Assembly (NCBI GenBank): GCA_022701365.1
Contig: JAKUHH010000151.1
Coordinates: forward strand, 91,001-155,000
DNA: 64,000 bases
Direction: 5' to 3'
DNA from: Mycocentrospora acerina
Lineage: Eukaryota > Ascomycota > Dothideomycetes > Pleosporales
Below the pieces are notes generated by a model that worked only from the letters and a program-made list of their open reading frames with translations, ran no database searches and had not been told where the DNA came from. Positions 56,411 to 64,000 of this stretch are shown here, in pieces; the first letter of the stretch is position 1, and every line of letters begins with the position of its first letter. The position numbers were made by a program, and so were the translations under genes.

Positions 56411-57668
56411 CTATGCATATCCCTTCAGTACCGCCGCCTCCGCATTCAATATCGAGGACCCTGCCGCTCCAATGACAGCTGCAATCAATTAGCACTAGCG
56501 GTTTACACTCTTGACATGTTGACTTACTATTGTGGCTGAGCGCGACAAATTTGATGTCAAAGATGCCCGCTTCATCTTCCCTCACACGCCCAACGCTAAC
56601 CGCATAACCACGGTCTGTCTCCCTGTCCAACCTAGGCTGTGGCCGATCCGCCTGATCCATAACCACAATAGCCTTCTGTGGTGCCGACGGGCATCCCAAT
56701 TTCTGTGCATCCGACACATACTCGCGCATAGCCTGCTTGACCTGCTCAGCGCTTGGTGGAGGACGACGCTGGAAGCGCAGCGATACGCAGGCTGTGTGTC
56801 CGTCAAGGACTGGCACACGGTTGCATGCTGCTGAGATCTTCATGGGCTGGTCTACAAAGCCCGTCACATCTCCATTGACGCTTCCCAGAATCTTTGATGC
56901 CTCCGTCTCGAGCTTGTCTTCTTCGCCCGATATGAAGGGTACCACGTTATCGATGATATCCATGCTGCTCACTCCAGGGTAGCCGGCGCCTGAGACGGCT
57001 TGCATGGTGACAACGGAGACTTGGTCTACGGGACCGAATTTGTCTTGTAGCGCTGCGAAGGGGATCACAATGCCAATGACGGCACAGTTTGAGTTGCAGA
57101 CGAGGAAGCCTTTCTCCAGGCCGAAGTGTTTCCGCTGGTGCTTTATAACATCGAGATGGGGAAGGTTGACGGTGGGCACGACGAGCGGGACGAGGGGGTC
57201 ACGGCGGTAATTCTTTGCGTTGGAGAAAACGGCGAGGTTGGATTTGAGGAAGGCCATTTCTACTATGGTCAGTATTATGTTTACTCTTTAGGAGCAAACT
57301 ACGCACCAACGTCTCCAGCAACATCGCTGTCGAGTCCAGAAAAGATGAGGTCGCATTCCTGGAACTCCTCTGGGACACACTTTTTCACTACTAGATCTCC
57401 AATGCGATCTGTGAAGGGCAATGCCTGTTTCCATTTAACGGCATCTTTGTACTTCTTGCCGGCGGAGCGTTCAGAAGCTCCAACTGCGTGTAACTCGAAG
57501 TGTGGGTGGAGTGCGAGTAGAAGGATGAAGCGCTGGCCAACCGAGCCTGTGGCACCAAGTACTCCTGCAATAAAATCAGTACATTGCTTGCCAAGAATGC
57601 AACCTTTACTCACCGCACTTCTTCTTTGGAAACTCCTTCTGGGGTGTTGTGAAATGTTCGGCGTCCAT
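56411..57668 (-). CDS. HOM2: Aspartate-semialdehyde dehydrogenase
   Basis: Four exons (57668-57614, 57564-57307, 57259-56528, 56478-56411) give 370 residues, close to the yeast enzyme. After [20 protein letters not shown] comes the NADP motif [10 protein letters not shown]. The active-site Cys is in [10 protein letters not shown], with [20 protein letters not shown] and the catalytic His in [14 protein letters not shown]. The C-terminus [23 protein letters not shown] is supplied by the last small exon. It reduces aspartyl phosphate to aspartate semialdehyde, the branch point to threonine, methionine and isoleucine. Absent from animals. Confidence 0.96.
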
Positions 57669-58014
57669 TTTGGTGGTCTTAAGTTTGGAGTTTGAGTCAA
57701 TGGAGGCCTCGCAACTTTATGACGCGGGCGCAATGCTAGAAACTAGTGGGGCGCCGATCGCGGAGAAACAAGCCTCACCACCGCGGAAGATTGCACTTCT
57801 CCGAACATTTGAGGAACTAAATAGAGCACCAAAATTTGAACGTTGATCTTGAACAGATCCTTGATCGATCATCAACACCGGTGCCAGCTATATACGTATC
57901 CTCTAGAAATGAAATTCCGACAAAAAATATCGACCAGCCAGCCAAATCGACAAGATTGCTCAATGACAAGAGAGAAGAATTCAGACAGGCCCTAAATCAC
58001 CTAGTTTCTTACAC
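57669..58014. promoter_or_regulatory. HOM2 promoter / D-LDH 3' flank
   Basis: 346 bases on the minus strand upstream of HOM2. A TGAGTCAA near 57691-57698 (plus strand GAGTTTGAGTCAATGG) matches the Gcn4/CpcA core TGAGTCA, which would fit amino-acid-starvation control of HOM2. Position is about 25-30 bases from the ATG, close but plausible. Confidence 0.45.
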
Positions 58015-60165
58015 TTACGCATCCATGATCTTTCCTGGGTTCATCAACCAGTGCGGATCTAGAGATCTCTTAATGCTTTTCATCACATTGATTGTATCCA
58101 GGCCAAGTTCCTTTTGAAGCGACTCCTTCTTGCCCAATCCAATCCCGTGCTCACCAGTACACGTGCCCTCCATCTCAAGCGCTCGGTCGACCATATCGTG
58201 AACACACTTTTCTACAGCTGCTCGCTCTTTCGGGTCTTTGCTGTTGTACATGATGCTTTCGTGGAAGTTGCCGTCTCCGATATGACCTAGGATACTGGCG
58301 AAGAGACCCAGATCATCCATCTCCTTCTTCGATATTTCTGAAAAGTTGTTAATGCATTAGTGGCAATGGTAATAAAGGGTAGGCACCTATGATGTCTGGG
58401 AGTCGCGAAATCGGCACAGCTACGTCCGTTGACCAAACCTCATCGCCTTCTCGACGAAGTGCCATCATACTCCAAAGAGATTCTTTACGTGCAGACCAGA
58501 GCGTCTTCTGTTCTTCGGCATTTCTCGCAAATTCGAAGTCTCCGCTCTTGTGCGCCTTCGAAATTGCCTTCACAAGTCCAATGTTTTCTGTAACCTGGAA
58601 TGCTGTCAGTTTTGTTCAAATGCCTACACAAACGTGTGTACCTACTCCAGCTTTTGTGCCTGAAAATCTGGGGCGCAGTCATCAGCTTACGACTTTAAAT
58701 GGCAGCCTTTCCAAAATAACATTACTTACTTGAAGAACATCGTCGGTACTTCTTTCCACTTCTTAGCCGTCGAACCTGCCTTGTTGACTACCATCATTTG
58801 TACATCGTCCATGATTTCCATTGCCGCGATAGGCACACCTGCGCGCAACACCTTCGACGCTGCAGCTGCAGCATCACGAATCGTGGGGAATGTTACAACG
58901 GCGACACTGGTCTCCTGCGGGATAACAGCCAGCTTGAGGGTGATTTCGGTCACTATACCGAGCGTCCCTTCGGAACCAACAAAAAGACCAGTTAGATTGT
59001 AACCTGCAGAGGACTTCCTGTATACTGATCAGCAAAAAGTATGGATATATCGCAAGGAGGGAAGCTTGCCGTGGCCGACGTCTTGTCTTGATGATGGTGC
59101 CATCTGCTAGAACGACAGTTAAGTTGATGACCCATTCTTTCATAGTGCCATATCGCACAGCGTTAGTTCCACTGTCCCCAAAGTTAGAATTTTGCTCAAA
59201 TTTCCTTAAGGTGTTTGTTACCTGCAGCTTGTTCCCACCATGCCTCCGATTCTTGCCTGGTCTATCGGTCAATACCAGTCTAACATGGTCACCTGAGATG
59301 AAGTAGAATATACAAATTCAATGACGGTATACTTACGGATGGTCCAGGGTCTACTGGAAAGAATAATCCCGAGTCTTTGATTTGGTCATTGAGGCTCATC
59401 CATGGCACTGAAGGCTGAACTACTACATCCATACTAAGAGCTAAGTATCAGCCGAGCCGAGTTTAGCTAGTGCCGTTGGCAGGAACCTACTCGTCGGCAT
59501 GCATGGCAACTATCTTATCCATAAATGCGAAATCAATACTCATGCCTCCAAATGGGGCCGAAAAGTTGGCCTCAAGACTTGATCCTCCCGAGTAGGGAAC
59601 TGGGTGGGATTAGAACAAAATTCAGGATACGCATACACAGACGCACTCATTGGTATCTTGAACTTGTGACATGTTTTTGCGAGTTGAGCAACTTCTTCTG
59701 TCGACTTTGGATATGCTACCGCAACCGGTAGTTGATCGATGTTGATTGACGACCATTCCGAATAGCCATGCCTGTGTAGATCTTCGTCATCTGTGCTGAT
59801 AGCGTCTTCCCCCAAAGCAAGTCTAAGTTCATCGATAGCCTGTGCAGATGATTAGTATGCCCCTTGGTGAAGGCAACATTTCTTTGACTTGCCTTCTCCA
59901 TCTCTTTCTTAGTTGCATACTGAGGTCCTACAGCGTTACTCCTTGGTGTTTGGCCTTGTGAAATACCACCACTGGCGCCATAATAGTATGCGAGTGTACC
60001 AGTCACAGCTGTGAAGAGCAATACTTTACCAGAGTTCCAGAAGGGCTTTTGGATGGATCCTGCTTTAAAGGGCTGGTTAACTTTAGTTGTTTGAGTTCGC
60101 AAGCCACTTCGCCTCAGCAGAGGCGATGCTGATTGCCTTAGTCGTGCTACCGGCTGGCGGAACAT
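58015..60165 (-). CDS. DLD1: D-lactate dehydrogenase (cytochrome), mitochondrial
   Basis: Ten exons join in frame to 549 residues (60165-59893, 59839-59647, 59599-59491, 59433-59337, 59256-59222, 59171-59070, 59017-58730, 58667-58646, 58594-58387, 58337-58015). A basic presequence (MFRQPVARLRQSASPLLRRS) and a membrane anchor (GKVLLFTAVTGTLAYYYGAS) precede the FAD-binding PCMH domain: PYSGGSSLEANFSAPFGGMS, ARIGGMVGTSCSGTNAVRYG and RRRPRKSSAGYNLTGLFVGS. The C-terminal FAD-oxidase domain shows ILGHIGDGNFHESI and GTCTGEHGIGLGKKESL. It oxidises D-lactate and passes electrons to cytochrome c at the inner membrane. Introns 1 and 6 have GC donors (GCAAGT and GCAAGC); exon 8 has only 22 bases. Confidence 0.94.
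59018..59069 (-). other. GC-AG intron 6 of the D-LDH gene
   Basis: 52-base intron. The donor reads CCACG/GCAAGC and the acceptor TATACAG. The join restores the family motif RRRPRKSSAGYN. The nearest alternative GT (in ACGTCGG, nine bases upstream) breaks the frame. Confidence 0.85.
59840..59892 (-). other. GC-AG intron 1 of the D-LDH gene
   Basis: 53-base intron. The donor reads GAGAAG/GCAAGT, the full consensus for GC introns, and the acceptor is GCACAG. Only this join gives the reading EMEKAIDELRLALG; the nearest GT donor leads to a stop within a few codons. Confidence 0.85.
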
Positions 60166-60830
60166 GTCGAGACTGTTAGTTTAGAAGATATGATGCTGGA
60201 GATGTAGAGATGTAGAGAAGTAAGTATTGGACAAGTCAAGGAGCGGAACCGAGCCGAAGTGTTGAACCCACTTCCGGCAACGGTGAGTCGCGCCATGGGG
60301 CTCCACACTAACATGGCATCTGGATGGAAGCAGAAGGTAGCCGGAGGAACGCGCTACGCAATATGTAGTAAGTAGGTGGGATGAAAAGAGCGGGGAGACC
60401 CATTCGAGTACAAATGCAGTTGGTGGATGGTTCTCTCAAGAGAGCGTTAGTCGCGCCAAAGTCCATAACACCTCATTCATGAAAACGGTAGCGACATGAG
60501 AGGCTCAATTCCTCGTGCAGCGCATGATGGTGTGCATGATCAGCTGCAAGGAGATCTAGACAAGCGAAGGGATTGCGGGGAAACCACGGCGATCGATCAC
60601 GGCCCATCTTACTCCAGGTCACGCTGAGGAGGACCTGGGCTGGTAGGAGTTCAAAGTTCTACGGATAAGCACTAAAGTTGGAAGCTGTTACCTTTGGCCT
60701 CGCAATCTTGGTCTGACGTGCATTTCTGCAGTAAGCTGAGTTTTACACTCTCAAGGAGGATATCTTCGTCTATACCCGGTTGTCGAACACTCCGTCATAC
60801 AATAATCACCCGTAAATATTGTCCCCTGTA

Positions 60831-60850
60831 CATGCAGCATGCAGCATGCA
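60831..60850 (+). repeat. CATGCAG tandem repeat
   Basis: Two copies of CATGCAG and a partial third (CATGCA). The unit contains the palindromes GCATGC and TGCA. Confidence 0.7.
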
Positions 60851-61181
60851 TGCCGAAGCTGACATTGAGGTGGGGGTAGCAAGGCCGTCATCACATCCCA
60901 CGCCGCCCAACATGACAAAGTGGCATTCAGTTGTTAGGCCACCAACGAAGTGAAAGAAATGCCGCGTACCATACTCGTTTGCTTAAAACTGAATGTGTGC
61001 TCACTACTTGATCTTGTGGATGAACGCTGCTCGAGGTTGCAGGCACCACGAACGCTGCGCGTCTCAAAGCAGCCTCTCAGATTGTGAATATCGTCAACTC
61101 TGCACTTCTCCGCACATTGACGCAACTAAATGCGAATTTTACACAAAAATCCGAGCAGCACGTCAAGAGACGTGGATAGCT

Positions 61182-61199
61182 GTCGCGTGGGTCGCGTGG
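61182..61199 (+). repeat. GTCGCGTGG direct repeat
   Basis: Two perfect tandem copies of GTCGCGTGG followed by a degenerate third (GTTGCGTCC), about 165 bases upstream of the coiled-coil gene. Could be a paired factor site. Confidence 0.6.
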
Positions 61200-61363
61200 G
61201 TTGCGTCCCAAGGAGGAAGGAGCTACACACTTGCGGTTCGGGTTTGCCGGTTGTCGTGGCAGCCGCGATACAAAACAAATTCGCATGCGGAGCGCGCTCC
61301 ACGCGAGTAGGCCTTTGGCCCCTCTCCGATCAGCCTGGCTCAATGCAATCAGCGACCGCCGCC

Positions 61364-64000
61364 ATGACGGACATTGGCGCTGAACTATCGTCAGAGCTGA
61401 CGAGGGTAATCGAGTGTCCCTATCCGGCTTCCCTATCTGTAAGTATCACGCACCCACATACCTAGTTTCTTGATACAACGTCATGCATGGGAACAGAGCA
61501 CATGATCTCGAAAAATCTGCGGTCTACAGGAACTGATGCGAAAATGAATGTAGAATTTAGCAGGCCTTCTCTCCCGTACTGACAGTCACACAATCCGTGC
61601 ATGTATTCACAACCGCCCACCATGTGCGGTGGCCAGGTTGGCAACCTTGGTCTGTGAAGCACTGCCTCTCTGGGCCTACACACTGCGCGTACTACGATTT
61701 TTATGTAAGGGTTAAATCACAGCCTTAAGCAGGCGCAAGGTAACTGACCGCGAGATGGTAGGCTATTCTCCAGAGTTCAGAGACAAACTGCTGCTCCAGA
61801 ATCCTGGTTTACTGAATGCCTTGCTTGCCAAAGCAAATTCTTCCCAGATAGATTTTGATGATGTACGATCTGCTGAGCTCTTCTTTTGTAAATGGTGAAT
61901 CTTACTCTGTACAGTATATTGAGCTATGCGTGCTCATACTCTCACGACCACTTCCGGAATCGATAACCCTGCCCGCGAGTGCTCAGTCATTTTTTCTCCG
62001 AGTTTTCGAAAGAGCGACAATAAATCCAGACGTGAGCACTCTTAAACCAGTCTATTATATGCTCAATGGAGCATGCCGGCTGCTTCTCGGCCATCTCCCG
62101 ACAGAGACACAGCAGCAATTTGACCGGGAACTTTGTCACATCTTGTCTTCCAACGGCACTGGGCAGAACTCCATGCTGTTGCTGTGGTGCTTTGGCATTG
62201 TGATTCTTGCAGAGCATCCTGAGAGTATTGGGGCCGTTCAGGGCGCGCCGTCTGACTCTGACCAGCCGTTGTCAACACCGAACCTAGAGCAGTTATGGAG
62301 AACTGCGTCGGGCCGGAAGCTATTTGGCTCTACAAGTGGGTTACACAAGACGATCAACTTGACTTATCTTAGCGTCATCTGGGCTACAAAAGGTGATGTT
62401 GGCGTGACCGATGTCGAAGCCATTGAAGGTATTCGTATCGCAGTGAGAACTTTGAGATTTGTGAGCCAAGATGTACGAGATGGCTGGCCCAAATCTAGCG
62501 CGTTGGCAAAGAGTACATTTCCCAAACTGCCCTCGAAGATTCTACGTTCAGGCATCTGTCCAGCCATACAACTCGAGGCCCTGTGTTTTTATGCGATGAT
62601 AGCAGGTCCAAATCATCTTCCCCCAGAAGTTGTGGCGCAATACGAGGATTGTCTGGGGAGCGTAGCGTGTTTAGCAGACGCAGACTCCCTTAGCGAGACT
62701 CTTTCGGTATCGTTACCCATGTTTGCAGTAAGTCTTAGAAACCAATCCGGGTTATGCATCTGAAGATCAATAGCCGCAAATGCAAGACAAATCCGTTCGA
62801 ACTATACTTTCTGGAATATTGGATGCCTGTCTATCAGTCTCAACACCTCATCAATCATCGAACTTCGTAACACTGATAGATGGACTTACAATGGCTATGT
62901 GCAACTGTGCTCCACTACAGACCAGAATGGTGCTTGCAATCTCGTCAAGTAGTCTACAGAACAAGCTCTGGAGCTTCATTCAGGTCAAAGCAGTCAATGA
63001 AACCAGCAACTGCCGCACATATATGGAGTCGCTAGATCGAGAAGTTATGTCAGCTACACTCTCGTTATTGTTAACACTTATCCTCACCGCAGGCCCCATA
63101 GAATCGCCAATTTCGCATACTCTCGTCAGTGCTCTTATTAAGAAGCAGCGAGAGCTCCCACATGTCGCAAACCAATGCTCTCATCCCTCAGCGTCCGCCC
63201 CTTCGCCCATATCATTGTTTCAACAAGAATGCACTCCGTACACTGGCCAGCGTTTGCAGGACTGGAGAGGCCGGCTGAAATCGGAGCTCGAGAGTCAAAT
63301 TTTTTATCAGCAGGACTCGATCATACGCTCCGTCGCCCAGATATGTCAGGATCTTGAAAATCGTTGCAATACAGTGGAAGAACCATTACGGCGAGAACAA
63401 CAAAGGTCGAAAGAATTAGAACAACAAATGTCTCAATTGAATGAACAGTTGTCGTCACTAAAATCACAAGCGGACGATGATCGATATCACTTGGAGGGCT
63501 TAGAGGATGAGAAACTCATCATGGTGAATGAGATGGATAGAGTTTCGACAGAGCTGAAAGAGATGAAAGTAGAGTTTGCTGAGGCTAACAAAAAAGCTGA
63601 AGAAGCCTTGCGTACTGCACAAGAGAGCTTTCATGTGAAGCAGCTAGAACTCCGATCTATTATCCTTTCTCGAGAAGAGGACATCTGCACCGGTGCTAGC
63701 GAAATCGAGGAACTCAATGGTTCTGTGAATCGGCTAAAACATATGCTAAAGGAGAAAGAAAAAGAACAGAGAGACCTGGGTGAGCAATACCAGAGCTTGC
63801 AGAGCCGATTCTATGAATCTGAAAGTCGACTCGGCATTGAGTGTGAAACCGTATCTCAACAATCTCAAGACATGGTGAAACTCAAGAACCACATTATTAA
63901 TATCGAAAATCAACTGGAGAATACCGAGACAGAGCTTGAGTTTGTCACAGGGCAACTGAGCGAACTCCAAGTGCATAATCAAGAACTGGTACAATCTTCG
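61364..64000 (+). CDS. Large helical/coiled-coil protein, 5' part (truncated by window end)
   Basis: Exon 1 (61364-61438, or from the in-frame ATG at 61343) encodes MTDIGAELSSELTRVIECPY PASLS. The next exon is unclear at its start: a frame reading MVGYSPEFRDKLLLQNPGLL runs from about 61740 or 61755 to 61862. The gene then continues with good phases at 61915-62727 and 62774 to the window edge. Residues up to about 500 look like an alpha-helical repeat domain (YIELCVLILSRPLPESITLP and so on). From about 560 on, the sequence is a long coiled coil (EQQRSKELEQQMSQLNEQLS) that is still open at 64000. No family is recognised with certainty; a cytoskeletal or tethering role is only a guess. The 5' exon structure near 61440-61750 is the weakest part. 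Confidence 0.65.

Larger units (their letters stand above)
60166..61363. promoter_or_regulatory. Divergent promoter region, D-LDH / coiled-coil gene
   Basis: 1.2 kb between divergent starts. It holds two short tandem repeats (60831-60850 and 61182-61199). No small gene was recognised on either strand. Confidence 0.45.

Overview
The window is nuclear DNA of a filamentous ascomycete (Pezizomycotina), most likely a dothideomycete; the lineage is an inference from gene content. Protein-coding genes lie on both strands and carry short introns of about 45-130 bases with GTAAGT-like donors. Characteristic fungal genes include an eisosome Pil1/Lsp1 protein, the PalI/Rim9 pH sensor, Swc3, a DUF7896-type zinc protein and a multidomain GH5 cellulase. 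I see no transposon, CRISPR array, rRNA or tRNA. Exon boundaries were set by hand from splice signals and reading-frame continuity.

Layout. 1-5.6 kb: DCAF11-like WD40 protein (+), the very small Sec61-gamma/Sss1 gene in four exons (-), and an RRM/Gly-rich RNA-binding protein resembling CPSF6/7 (+). 6.6-8.5 kb: secreted GH5 endoglucanase with two bacterial-type accessory modules. 10-14.7 kb: Pil1 (-), Sam37/metaxin (-) and a divergent unknown gene (+). 14.7-21.7 kb: a 7-kb interval with no recognisable gene except a promoter-like segment and a 34-codon ORF near 17.7 kb. 21.7-25.3 kb: a beta-hydroxyacid dehydrogenase (-) and a degenerate kinase-like protein ending in a CaaX box (-). 26.2-30.3 kb: ABHD12/Bem46-like hydrolase (+) and Swc3 (+). 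30.6-35.6 kb: a single-pass coiled-coil membrane protein (-) and a GH36 raffinose-synthase-like gene (-) with an apparent one-base frameshift. 36-41.6 kb: mitochondrial tyrosyl- and aspartyl-tRNA synthetases in tandem (+). 43.4-47.3 kb: weaker gene candidates and a DUF7896 protein. 48-53.8 kb: a seven-TM receptor (-) and PalI/Rim9 (-). 55-60.2 kb: ribosomal protein eS4, aspartate-semialdehyde dehydrogenase and mitochondrial D-lactate dehydrogenase, all (-). 61.4 kb to the end: the 5' part of a long coiled-coil protein (+) that runs off the window.

Most genes are housekeeping and do not form an evident pathway cluster. Mitochondrial functions recur (Sam37, two organellar synthetases, D-LDH), as do membrane sensing and organisation functions (Pil1, PalI, GPCR, Sec61-gamma, Bem46). 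The main points of interest are the kinase-like protein that has lost both catalytic Asp positions but keeps a prenylation signal, two well-supported GC-AG introns and a 22-nt exon in the D-LDH gene, the disrupted GH36 gene, the bacterial-style GH5 architecture, three striking inverted repeats, and the 7-kb gene-poor interval. I did not find convincing evidence of a complete new multi-gene system.
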